A stretch of DNA of 64,000 nucleotides. It comes from Rhodospirillaceae bacterium MC!. Lineage in GTDB: Bacteria; Pseudomonadota; Alphaproteobacteria; MC1. Below are positions 52,285 through 60,763 of the stretch, in pieces. A model generated the notes under the pieces. The model was not told where the DNA came from. It ran no database searches and worked only from the letters and a program-made list of their open reading frames with translations. The position numbers and the translations under genes are program-made. The stretch's first letter is position 1. The number at the start of each line of letters is the position of its first letter. The stretch spans positions 1 to 64,000 of the forward strand of contig NQOV01000008.1 in assembly GCA_002632265.1 (NCBI GenBank), in the 5' to 3' direction.

Positions 52285-53544
52285 TTATACAGGAACTACG
52301 ATAATATGCTTTTTCTTTCCTGCTGATAGTTTGATAACGCCGTCTTTATCCAGATCATTTAGGGTAATTTCTTGTTTATCGTTGGTAACTTTTTCGTTAT
52401 TGACCTTAGCTCCGCCACCTGATATTAAACGACGGGCCTCACTACTACTTGAGACTAATCCCACGGATGCAAATAATTTAAAAGCCAGAATCCCGCTTGT
52501 TAGTTCAGCACGAGATACTTCAACTTTAGTAAGAGCGTCGCCCATTCCATTTTGTTCGAATGTTTTTTGGGCGGTATCTTGGGCTTTTTTTGCCGAATCT
52601 TCACTTCTAGCGAGTTTGGTAACTTCGCCAGCGAGAATCTTTTTAGCCTCATTGATTTCCGAACCCTCAAGGGATTCTAGCTTGGCGATCTCATCCAAAG
52701 GCAATTCGGTAAAGAGGCGAAGAAATTTTCCGACGTCAGCATCTTGGACATTTCTCCAGTATTGCCAAAAATCATGATCCGATAACATATCATCATTCAA
52801 CCACACAGCTCCGCCTTCAGATTTACCCATTTTTTTACCGTCAGCAGTGGTTAATAGGGGCGATGTAATAACGTGAGCCGAACGAGAATCCACACGGCGA
52901 TTTAATTCCAAGCCGTTGATCATATTTCCCCATTGATCAGATCCGCCCATCTGTAATTTACATCCGTAACGACGCCCTAACTCTAAGAAATCATAGGCTT
53001 GTAAGATCATATAGTTAAATTCTAAGAACGTAAGCGGTTGTTCTCGCTCTAGGCGAATCTTAACGGATTCAAAGTTCATCATGCGATTAACCGAAAAGTG
53101 CGGACCATAATCACGTAAGAAATCAAGATATTGTAATTTATTTAGCCAGTCATCATTGTCGACCATAACCGCATCGGTTTCGCCGTCGCCAAACTTGATG
53201 TATTTGGCGAAGACTTTGCGGATACCTGCCTTATTATTTTCCAGATCTTCCATAGTAAGCATTTCACGACTTTTATCCTTACCGCTAGGATCGCCCACTT
53301 TAGAAGTACCGCCACCAAGTAGAATGATCGGCTTGTGTCCACATTTTTGCAACCATCTTAACATCATAATTTGCACTAAAGATCCCACATGCAAAGAACG
53401 TGCGGTACAATCAAAGCCAATATACGCAGGAACGATTCCACTTGATAGTTCCTTATCAAGAGCCTTTTCATCACTCATTTGATACATAAACCCACGTTCT
53501 TTTAGGATATTTAAAAAATTTGAATTGTATTGTTGTTCTGTCAT
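52285..53544 (-). CDS. tyrS: Tyrosyl-tRNA synthetase
   Basis: This class I synthetase charges tRNA-Tyr. The 419-residue protein has the HIGH-type motif HVGS ([14 protein letters not shown]), the tyrosine pocket [13 protein letters not shown] and [15 protein letters not shown], the KMSKS-type motif KMGKS, and a C-terminal S4 RNA-binding domain ([25 protein letters not shown]). Length and order are standard. Confidence 0.97.
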   Translation of the reverse strand: MTEQQYNSNFLNILKERGFMYQMSDEKALDKELSSGIVPAYIGFDCTARSLHVGSLVQIMMLRWLQKCGHKPIILLGGGTSKVGDPSGKDKSREMLTMEDLENNKAGIRKVFAKYIKFGDGETDAVMVDNDDWLNKLQYLDFLRDYGPHFSVNRMMNFESVKIRLEREQPLTFLEFNYMILQAYDFLELGRRYGCKLQMGGSDQWGNMINGLELNRRVDSRSAHVITSPLLTTADGKKMGKSEGGAVWLNDDMLSDHDFWQYWRNVQDADVGKFLRLFTELPLDEIAKLESLEGSEINEAKKILAGEVTKLARSEDSAKKAQDTAQKTFEQNGMGDALTKVEVSRAELTSGILAFKLFASVGLVSSSSEARRLISGGGAKVNNEKVTNDKQEITLNDLDKDGVIKLSAGKKKHIIVVPV

Positions 53545-53630
53545 AATATGTACGCCTTACAATGATTAGTATTAGTATTAGAATGGGAAATAGTTAGAAT
53601 GGAAATAGTTAGAATGGGAAATAATTAAAG

Positions 53631-54281
53631 TTACATGTGTTTATCAGGTTCGATAACATCCAAGAAATCTGATAGTTCTTTAAGTAAGATATCTTCAGAT
53701 CCAATAAAACAAGCTTTAACTTTCTTATGTGATGAAACGGTTATCTGACTGTTTCTTTTTCCGCCGATTTTAATTTTGATGTTCGTGGCCACCGAAGTCG
53801 CTCCTGATGTGGAATTCCCCACAAGGATTTTCCCTTTAGATGTACAAATATCAAATTTTGATATTTCTTGGGAACTTAATAGGGGATCAACAATAAAGAA
53901 ATATTCGATTTCTGGACGTCTCATCATCACATGGGTGGCAATGGCCCCGCCAAGTTCTAAGCCCACAAGCATAAATTGGGTTGTTGTGTTGTTGCGTTGC
54001 ATGATCCAATCCATTAGGGTAGAAGTATTAATGACTTCTTCTGTGATCTCATCGAATGTACCGCTCGAATTCCCCATGCCACGATAGTGCATGCCAAAGG
54101 TTACATAGCCACGTTCTGCCACTTTGTACATGATTGTTTTAATATAATCACTGGTACAATCTAGCTCGTGTTTATGTGCGGTTGGTAGTACTATCGCTAC
54201 TACATTTGACTGTAACTCATCGGGAATTTGTATGTAACACTCGAGATTACCTTGACTTGTATGTATTCCATATTGTTGCAT
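53631..54281 (-). CDS. Alpha/beta-hydrolase-fold protein lacking the nucleophile
   Basis: The 216-residue protein follows the COG2945-like pattern: VVAIVLPTAHKHELDCTSDY, FGMHYRGMGNSSGTFDE (the usual N-F-R-G-V-G-x-S-x-G), then an elbow read as VGLELGGAIA. In active relatives the elbow is G-x-S-x-G; here Ser is Glu, and the late Asp and His are not obvious. It is probably a non-catalytic member that kept the fold. It lies between tyrS and the IscR-like regulator. Confidence 0.75.
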   Translation of the reverse strand: MQQYGIHTSQGNLECYIQIPDELQSNVVAIVLPTAHKHELDCTSDYIKTIMYKVAERGYVTFGMHYRGMGNSSGTFDEITEEVINTSTLMDWIMQRNNTTTQFMLVGLELGGAIATHVMMRRPEIEYFFIVDPLLSSQEISKFDICTSKGKILVGNSTSGATSVATNIKIKIGGKRNSQITVSSHKKVKACFIGSEDILLKELSDFLDVIEPDKHM

Positions 54282-54456
54282 TTATCCTAAAGCCCCCTTG
54301 ACAAAATTAAATTTTAATACTAGTCTAATATATAACAAGCACTAATATAATAGCGGTTATTATAGAATGACATACACTAAAACCATGACAATTTAAATAA
54401 TGACAACCATTATAACATAAAAATAAAAATTATCAATAGGAATTTAAAGAAATAAC

Positions 54457-55059
54457 ATGAAACTAGGAAAAAAAACCCATTACGCCGTAGTATCACTTAT
54501 ATATTTAGCTCATGATAACAAGAAAAATGATCCTGTTTCGCTTTCTACTATCTCGGCTAGTCAAGATTTATCCTTAATGTATTTGGAAAAATTGTTCGTG
54601 AATTTGAGAAATGCGGGAATTGTTCAAAGCGTACGAGGCCCTGGTGGCGGATATAAGTTGGAAAAAAAGCCCATAGATGTATCTGTGTGGGATATCGGCT
54701 TGGCAGTTGGCGAAGTGTTCTCCGCTAGCCAGTGCGATAAATGTGCAGGCGATAACTGTTCATCCAACGGCAATAATAAAAGTGAGTGTAATAACACAAA
54801 CGATAAGCATAATCATACACACAATCATACCCACAATTATAATCATGAAACTCACGATCATAAATCTCACGATCATAAGAGTCATAATCATAAGAGTCAT
54901 AACCATGATCATGAGACTCACGACCATAAGGACAATAGCACACTTGCCATGTGTAAAACCTACGCCCTATGGGACGGTTTAGAAAACACCATGCAAACCT
55001 ATCTTGAAAGCATTTCCCTGGATTCTCTTTTAGATAGTTCCAAATGCGACTGGGGTTAA
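54457..55059 (+). CDS. Rrf2/IscR-family regulator with a His-rich insertion
   Basis: The 200-residue protein has the Rrf2 winged helix (MKLGKKTHYAVVSLIYLAH...LSLMYLEKLFVNLRNAGIVQSVRGPGGGYKL). A Cys block follows (C93, C96, C101), then about 60 inserted residues with 17 His in units such as HDHKSHDHK, then C166 in MCKTYALW and the IscR-type end (YLESISLDSLL). In IscR the equivalent block is C-L-T-H-A-L-W, whose His binds the [2Fe-2S] cluster; here it is Tyr169. The insert suggests metal binding. A cysteine desulfurase follows. Confidence 0.88.
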   Translation: MKLGKKTHYAVVSLIYLAHDNKKNDPVSLSTISASQDLSLMYLEKLFVNLRNAGIVQSVRGPGGGYKLEKKPIDVSVWDIGLAVGEVFSASQCDKCAGDNCSSNGNNKSECNNTNDKHNHTHNHTHNYNHETHDHKSHDHKSHNHKSHNHDHETHDHKDNSTLAMCKTYALWDGLENTMQTYLESISLDSLLDSSKCDWG

Positions 55060-55179
55060 TTTAAGACAATATTTAAGACTAATCTAGATATTAATCATAA
55101 TATTAACATTAACATTAACCATACCAATCATAATATTAATTAATAATAATTAAGGAACAGCAGAAAAGGATATCTATAG

Positions 55180-56364
55180 ATGTTTAGCAGTTCACAAACA
55201 CCGCCCATTTACTTAGATTATAACGCATCTACTCCCATAAGTGAGAATGTAAAGTTAAGTATCATGGATATATTAGATGTCTATGGAAACCCCAGTTCCA
55301 CCCATAGCATGGGGATGTTAGCCAACAAGATACTAGAAGATAGCCGAGAAAATATCGCAGAGTATTTGCATATAGACCCACGTCATATGGTCTTTACTAG
55401 CGGAGCGACCGAATCCAATAACATCATATTTAACTCCCATGATGGTTTAATCATAACCGCTATGAGCGAGCATTCATCCATAGTTAATTCCATAAAAGCA
55501 CGCAAAGAAAAAGGATGTATCTTACCCATATGTTCCGCTGGGCATATTAATTTAAACTTGCTAGAAAACAAACTAAAAGAAGAACAAGGACAAGCCAACA
55601 CACAACCCATATTATTATCCCTAGCTTTAGTTAATGGCGTTAATGGGGTTATCGCCCCCATTGAGGCCATTATGGCTTTGGTGGAAAAGTATCAGATCTT
55701 AATTCATTGGGATTGCACTCAAGCTTTAGGCAAAATGCCACTTGATATGGATAAGCTTAATCCCGATTATCTAGTAGCTAGTGGACACAAGCTCGGAGCA
55801 TTAAAAGGCGTAGGCATTCTATATTATAAGAGCCAAATAAAAACCATGTCCCACGGTGGCGGGCAAGAGCTGGGCGTAAGATCAGGCACAGAAAACATTC
55901 TCGCAATCCATAGCCTATCCCAAGCCATTACCCATATTAACATCCCCCATTATCATCAGCACACATCACAGTTAATAGATCACATCCACAAAAAAATTAC
56001 TGACAGTCTCAAGATTGATAACATCAAGCAAACAGATAAACACAACGAAATATTTCTCTTTAGCAGATACTCTAAAGTAAACACCATTCAGAGCATAAAC
56101 AACACCATAATTCTAGCGATGAAAAATAAAACATCAGCTCAACAATTCATGTTATTTGATATGGCAGGTTTTTGCTTATCCATCGGCAGTGCCTGCACAT
56201 CATCGAAAACCGACGCCAATAACTGGTTAGAACCACAAGAAATATCAGACACTTACAAAAATCTCTCCCAATCCATTTTACGAATTAGCATAGGATTACA
56301 AACCACTAAAGAAGAAATAGATAGTTTTATCGATAAATGGTTATCAATATACTTAAGCACTTGA
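55180..56364 (+). CDS. Cysteine desulfurase (NifS/IscS family)
   Basis: This PLP enzyme takes sulfur from cysteine for Fe-S cluster assembly. The 394-residue protein has YLDYNASTPI at the start, TSGATESNN, HWDCTQALGKMPLD, the PLP Lys in VASGHKLGALKGVG, and the active Cys in SIGSACTSSKTDAN. The insertion around residue 260-310 differs from IscS of E. coli. It follows the Rrf2 regulator, an isc-like order, but no iscU, iscA or hscBA is nearby. Confidence 0.92.
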   Translation: MFSSSQTPPIYLDYNASTPISENVKLSIMDILDVYGNPSSTHSMGMLANKILEDSRENIAEYLHIDPRHMVFTSGATESNNIIFNSHDGLIITAMSEHSSIVNSIKARKEKGCILPICSAGHINLNLLENKLKEEQGQANTQPILLSLALVNGVNGVIAPIEAIMALVEKYQILIHWDCTQALGKMPLDMDKLNPDYLVASGHKLGALKGVGILYYKSQIKTMSHGGGQELGVRSGTENILAIHSLSQAITHINIPHYHQHTSQLIDHIHKKITDSLKIDNIKQTDKHNEIFLFSRYSKVNTIQSINNTIILAMKNKTSAQQFMLFDMAGFCLSIGSACTSSKTDANNWLEPQEISDTYKNLSQSILRISIGLQTTKEEIDSFIDKWLSIYLST

Positions 56365-56560
56365 TAAATAACTTGATAAATAACTTAATACCTAGCCTAA
56401 TTTACAGCTTGAAAAAATAGCTTGAAATATAAAGCAATTTAGTGTATTATGATAATATCTATTATGAATAAATAATATGTGAAAATTTTTCCATATTATC
56501 TAACTGTAACATAATTTTAATATAATTTTAAAACCCAAATAAAAATATAAAGAAAAAAAC

Positions 56561-57250
56561 ATGCCAAATACAAATTTAATCCCACCATTTTCGCCTATAT
56601 TAATAGCAGGTCTTGCCTTAAAGCATATCCCCATATCTTTACTACAACCTTTATTTAGTAAGGCTATGACTATCATGAGCGAACGTCATGAGCGTGTTTT
56701 TGAGTGTTTGGAAGATGTGGGAAGTCCCTCTTACATTATCAATCCTACGGATCTACCTTTTTTCTTTATTCTGGAAACCAAGCCCGCAAGCTTAACCCTT
56801 TTTAAGAGTTCCGAAATCGACACCCAAACCGCCGACGCTAGAATCACAGGATCATTTGCTTTACTTATCGACCTACTGGAAGGCAAAATCGACGGCGACG
56901 CCGTATTCTTCTCTCGTGATCTCATCGTCGAGGGCGATACCGAGGCCGTGCTTGCCCTAAGAAATGCCATAGATGGCAATGATATTGATGTCTTCTCTCA
57001 AATGTTCGAACCGTTGGGGGGATCACTCCAAGGCGTCGCTCAAGGAGTAACATCAACAGTAGGAGGATTACTCAATAAAGCAGGCGAGAATATGTCAATC
57101 ATAAAAGATTCCATAAATTATGATCTCATTAAGAATATGGATAGCCAAAACTCTCTCATTAAGAAAATGCAAGAACAACTTGCTACCCTAATGAAAGAAC
57201 ACCGCCAAAATAAACGCAAAGACAAAAAGAAAGACGAAAAGAAAGAATAA
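56561..57250 (+). CDS. ubiT: SCP2-domain ubiquinone factor UbiT
   Basis: UbiT carries ubiquinone intermediates through its SCP2 lipid-binding domain during oxygen-independent synthesis. The 229-residue protein has the SCP2 core at about residues 60-150 (FFFILETKPASLTLFKSSE; ARITGSFALLIDLLEGKIDGDAVFFSRDLIVEGDTEAVL). The extra C-terminal helix (KKMQEQLATLMKEHRQNKRK) is strongly basic. It stands 5 nt before ubiU, and ubiV follows, the diagnostic trio. Confidence 0.9.
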   Translation: MPNTNLIPPFSPILIAGLALKHIPISLLQPLFSKAMTIMSERHERVFECLEDVGSPSYIINPTDLPFFFILETKPASLTLFKSSEIDTQTADARITGSFALLIDLLEGKIDGDAVFFSRDLIVEGDTEAVLALRNAIDGNDIDVFSQMFEPLGGSLQGVAQGVTSTVGGLLNKAGENMSIIKDSINYDLIKNMDSQNSLIKKMQEQLATLMKEHRQNKRKDKKKDEKKE

Positions 57251-57255
57251 TTATC

Positions 57256-58242
57256 ATGATGGAACTAGTATGCCCCGCAGGAACTCCTGCTTCTCTAAAA
57301 GTAGCCGTTGACGCTGGAGCTGATTCGGTATATTGCGGTTTTAGAAATGAAACCAACGCTCGCAATTTCCCAGGCTTAAATTTTAGCACCAAAGAAATGG
57401 AAGAAGGTATAGCTTATGCCAACGCCAACGGTTCTAAAGTTCTCGTAGCAATCAACACATTTCCCACCGCAGGCAATGAACAATTATGGCGTGATCATAT
57501 TGATATCGTAGCACGTTGCAAAGCCCATGCAGTTATCTTATGCGACATTAGTCTCCTAGAATATGCACGTACGAAACATCCAGAATTGCGTCGCCATTTA
57601 TCGGTACAAGCGTCGGCCTCCAATCCAGATTCTATCAATTGGTATGTGAATACTTTCGGCGTAAGTCGTGTGGTTCTCCCACGTGTTATGGCCATGGATC
57701 AAATCGCCTACATCAACGAACACACAACCGCCGAACTGGAAACATTCGTCTATGGCGGATTGTGTGTTATGGCGGAAGGCCGTTGCTCTCTTTCTTCCTA
57801 CGCCACAGGAAAATCCCCAAATATGCAAGGTGTATGCTCGCCTGCGTCCCATGTGGAATACATCGAAGAAGGGTCAGAGTTAGTCTCAAAGCTTGGAGAA
57901 TTTACCATCAACAGATTCGGCAAAACCGAACCCGCAGGATATCCAACCCTATGTAAAGGTCGCTTTGTTACTGGCGATGAAGAAGAAAATATATCCTATC
58001 TTTTTGAAGATCCTATCAGCTTAAACGTATCCGAAATGCTTCCAAACTTCGCCAAAGCAGGAGTAAAAGCCCTAAAGATCGAGGGAAGACAACGCAGTAA
58101 AGCCTACGTTAAAGCCGTAGTCCAAGCCTTTAAGCAAGCCGTCCAAGAAGTCGAAAACGGCGAAACCCCAACTCTGGATCTTACCGCCCTATCCGAAGGT
58201 CAACGAGAAACCCAAGGAGCATTCAAAAAAGGCTGGAAATGA
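57256..58242 (+). CDS. ubiU: O2-independent ubiquinone hydroxylase component UbiU
   Basis: UbiU, a U32-peptidase-family [4Fe-4S] protein, works with UbiV to hydroxylate the ubiquinone ring with prephenate as oxygen donor. The 328-residue protein starts MELVCPAGTPASLKVAVDAGADSVYCG. The cluster Cys are seen at C170 and C177 (GLCVMAEGRCSLSS) with further Cys in MQGVCSPAS and TLCKGRF. A late block KALKIEGRQRSKAYVKAVV is typical. There is no protease signature needed for activity. Confidence 0.94.
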   Translation: MMELVCPAGTPASLKVAVDAGADSVYCGFRNETNARNFPGLNFSTKEMEEGIAYANANGSKVLVAINTFPTAGNEQLWRDHIDIVARCKAHAVILCDISLLEYARTKHPELRRHLSVQASASNPDSINWYVNTFGVSRVVLPRVMAMDQIAYINEHTTAELETFVYGGLCVMAEGRCSLSSYATGKSPNMQGVCSPASHVEYIEEGSELVSKLGEFTINRFGKTEPAGYPTLCKGRFVTGDEEENISYLFEDPISLNVSEMLPNFAKAGVKALKIEGRQRSKAYVKAVVQAFKQAVQEVENGETPTLDLTALSEGQRETQGAFKKGWK

Positions 58243-58330
58243 TCAGCGAATCACAGGCCAGCGAGCCCACCCACAACAATATACAAACTAATAACAAACA
58301 ACTAACAATTAAAAATGAAAGATAACAAAA

Positions 58331-58522
58331 ATGGATAATAATTCCCCACAAGATTCGCAGAATAGTAATTCTCAAGATAATTCAAACTCACAAAATAAAG
58401 ATTCGCAAAAGAAATATTTATCAGCAAAGGAACAAGGAGAGCTATTAAAAAAGGCTCTAGGTAGTTTAGATGAGCAAATGGACGCATTCAAAAACATCAG
58501 AGATAGCGATCACGAGCAATAG
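58331..58522 (+). CDS. Small Ser/Asn/Gln-rich protein between ubiU and ubiV
   Basis: The 63-residue frame begins MDNNSPQDSQNSNSQDNSN, a low-complexity polar stretch, and ends with a helix (EQGELLKKALGSLDEQMDAFKNI). Only a weak GAAAGA precedes the ATG. Position inside the ubi cluster on the same strand supports it being made. I know no family match; it may be a lineage-specific partner or chance ORF. Confidence 0.45.
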   Translation: MDNNSPQDSQNSNSQDNSNSQNKDSQKKYLSAKEQGELLKKALGSLDEQMDAFKNIRDSDHEQ

Positions 58523-58569
58523 CGATTGCAAGCAATCATCAACATACACACATGTAAGGATAAATAAAA

Positions 58570-59478
58570 ATGACAACAGAATTTAAATTAAATCTAGGTG
58601 CGAATCCTTTCCATTGGGATCCTGATAAATGGCGTGATTTTTATTTCAAAATAGCCGAAGAGTCTTGCTATGATGAAATACACGTGGGTGAAATGGTATG
58701 TGCTAAACGCTTTCCCACATTCCACAAACAAATCGATGAAGTGGTAGAGAGAATCCAATCTTGCGGTAAAAAGCCGATTCTTTCCACCTTAGCCCTAATT
58801 ATTTCCAATGGCGAAATCAACGTCAATCGTAAATTAGTGGAAAAAGCCGTAAAAAATAATATCACAATCGAAGCCAACGATAATTCAGCCATGCACTTGT
58901 TAAACGGTGTGGAACATGTTATCGGATATCTAGTGAATACCTATAACGAATCCACTTTCGATCTATACGCAAAAGGCGGAGCAACTCGCATATGCCTACC
59001 GCCAGAACTTCCAAGAAAATCCATAAAAGCAATCAGCGAGAATAAAAAATCCACTGCCGAATTGGAAGTCTTCGTCTTTGGTCGCCTACCCCTGGCCATT
59101 GCCACACGTTGCTATCATGCTCGCCATTACAAACTCCCTAAAGAAGATTGTAAACTCATTTGCATAAAAGATCCTGACGGTATGAGCGTCGAAACCGTCG
59201 ACTATGAAGAATTCCTAGTGGCTAATGGTCTTCAAACCATGAGTTTTACTTGTGCAAATCTTATAAATGAAATCGCCGATCTTAAAAATATCGGTGCTAC
59301 AAGCTTTAGAATATCGCCCCATAGCTTTGATATGATCGCCATAGCTAAACAATTCCGTATGGTAATCGATGAACAAATATCCCCCAACGAAGCCACAGCA
59401 AAGTTAAAAGAAATCTGCAATATTCCATTCTCAAATGGCTTTTATTATGGTATTGAGGGCCATAAACTCCAGTTGTAA
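58570..59478 (+). CDS. ubiV: O2-independent ubiquinone hydroxylase component UbiV
   Basis: UbiV pairs with UbiU as the second [4Fe-4S] U32-family subunit. The 302-residue protein has LNLGANPFHWDPDKWRDFY at the start, an early Cys (ESCYDEIHVGEMVC), and the cluster block RCYHARHYKLPKEDCKLIC with spacing C-x12-C-x3-C. It ends EGHKLQL. The trio ubiT-ubiU-ubiV lets the cell make ubiquinone at low oxygen. Confidence 0.93.
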   Translation: MTTEFKLNLGANPFHWDPDKWRDFYFKIAEESCYDEIHVGEMVCAKRFPTFHKQIDEVVERIQSCGKKPILSTLALIISNGEINVNRKLVEKAVKNNITIEANDNSAMHLLNGVEHVIGYLVNTYNESTFDLYAKGGATRICLPPELPRKSIKAISENKKSTAELEVFVFGRLPLAIATRCYHARHYKLPKEDCKLICIKDPDGMSVETVDYEEFLVANGLQTMSFTCANLINEIADLKNIGATSFRISPHSFDMIAIAKQFRMVIDEQISPNEATAKLKEICNIPFSNGFYYGIEGHKLQL

Positions 59479-59521
59479 ATTAGAGCAAGAAATTTTTTTC
59501 TAAGATTCGTGAAAATAATTC

Positions 59522-59549
59522 TTGACAGATACAAGTATTTATGTTAAAA
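59522..59549 (+). promoter_or_regulatory. rpsT promoter, TTGACA-16-TTAAAA
   Basis: TTGACA at 59522-59527; the best -10 is TTAAAA at 59544-59549 within TGTTAAAAAT. A TTG-initiated frame at 59522 lies in this -35 box and is not the rpsT start. Confidence 0.5.
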
Positions 59550-59605
59550 ATCTAATATATAATAAATTAATTAAATATATATTTTTATCGAAGGTATTAA
59601 ACAAT

Positions 59606-59869
59606 ATGGCTCACTCTAGCTCAGCAAAAAAACGTATTCGTCAGAATGCAACACGTAAAGCAATCAACCACTCACGTATTACTAAAGTGCGTACCTATAT
59701 TAAAAAAGTTGAAACAGCTATTCTTGCAGGTGATAAAACACTAGCCCAAGAAGCTTTAAAAACTGCTCAACCGATTATACACTCAAGTGTTAGTAAAGGT
59801 ATGTTACATAAAAATACTGCTGGTCGTAAACTTTCACGTTTATCTGCTCGCATTAAAGCTTTAGGTTAA
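59606..59869 (+). CDS. rpsT: 30S ribosomal protein S20
   Basis: The 87-residue basic helical protein binds 16S rRNA. It begins MAHSSSAKKRIRQNATRKAINHSR and ends LSARIKALG, a standard S20. ATG 59606 is preceded by GAAGG. The frame is open upstream to 59522 but that part is leader. Confidence 0.96.
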   Translation: MAHSSSAKKRIRQNATRKAINHSRITKVRTYIKKVETAILAGDKTLAQEALKTAQPIIHSSVSKGMLHKNTAGRKLSRLSARIKALG

Positions 59870-60401
59870 TAAAACACTCAATAAACAATATATATGGGCG
59901 AAGAATTCAACCATCTTAATTTACACTTTTAAACAAGTTCATGTAAAATACACTAATTTTACACGCAATACCACACCACGTTTAAAAGACTAATAATTTA
60001 AAATCACAATATTTTAAATTATAGTGTGCAAATACTCATACTTGTATTGAGCTTATTATATACCCCAATTTCCCACAAAATATTAATCCATTAATATTTC
60101 CAAAAGAAATTGGGGTTACTTATATCTCCATTCCATATTACCCTCCCCATGCAGGCCTAAACAGTTGGCCTGTAACAATAGATTAATGATAAACCAACTA
60201 ATAAATAAAGAAAGACAGAGTATCTAGCAAGAGTTCTGATTGAAAAGGTGGAGTATTGGTGGGATATCATATTAGTTTACATCTATATTAACAAATTCGT
60301 TAAACAAAAAAAGAAAATTCTTGCAAAAGAGTATGAGTTACTGTATAATACAAATTATAACTTAAATTAATATTTATACTTAACACAAAAAGGAGGCACA
60401 A
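59870..60401. other. rpsT-fdx gap rich in hairpins
   Basis: Four inverted repeats lie here: TGTAAAAT/ATTTTACA (59942-59963); AATTTAAAAT/ATTTTAAATT (59995-60020, perfect 10 bp); a nested pair at 60062-60116 (outer ACCCCAATTT/AAATTGGGGT, inner AAATATTAAT/ATTAATATTT); and a degenerate R1 (CAGGCC/GGCCTG, 60152-60172). None has a good T tract after it except weakly the nested one. The fdx promoter lies at 60321-60349. No gene was seen. Confidence 0.6.
60321..60349 (+). promoter_or_regulatory. fdx promoter, TTGCAA-17-TATAAT
   Basis: TTGCAA at 60321-60326 and a perfect TATAAT at 60344-60349, about 50 nt before ATG 60402, which has the strong ribosome site AAGGAGG. Confidence 0.75.
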
Positions 60402-60722
60402 ATGCCTAAAGTAATTTTTAATGAAAAAGACGGAACTAAACATGAGTTCGACGCTCCTGAAGGTACTACTTTACAGGAATTGGCTAAAGAGAAGCATTTA
60501 TCTTTAGAAAGTGCTTGTGAGGGGGCGTTGGCTTGTTCTACTTGTCATGTAATTGTTAAAGAAGAGTGGTTTGCCAAATTAGAAGACGCATCAGAAGATG
60601 AAGAAGATCTTTTAGATATGGCTTTTGGTTTAACTCCCACATCTCGCCTTGCTTGTCAGCTTAAATTAACAAGTGATCTTGACGGTATTGAAGTAACAAT
60701 TCCACCTAGTCGCAACACTTAA
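60402..60722 (+). CDS. fdx: [2Fe-2S] ferredoxin, ISC/adrenodoxin type
   Basis: This electron carrier serves Fe-S cluster assembly. The 106-residue protein has the ligand pattern C-x5-C-x2-C...C: CEGALACSTC and then RLACQL. Acidic helix residues EDASEDEEDLLDMAFGL are as in adrenodoxin-type ferredoxins. It is followed 41 nt later by a sulfur-transporter-like gene. Confidence 0.95.
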   Translation: MPKVIFNEKDGTKHEFDAPEGTTLQELAKEKHLSLESACEGALACSTCHVIVKEEWFAKLEDASEDEEDLLDMAFGLTPTSRLACQLKLTSDLDGIEVTIPPSRNT

Positions 60723-60763
60723 AATAAAATAAGATTCGTTATATTTTAACTTATGGAGTTATT

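Noticed and set aside
59522-59605. Extended rpsT frame
   Set aside because: It starts in the TTGACA -35 box; standard S20 begins at 59606.
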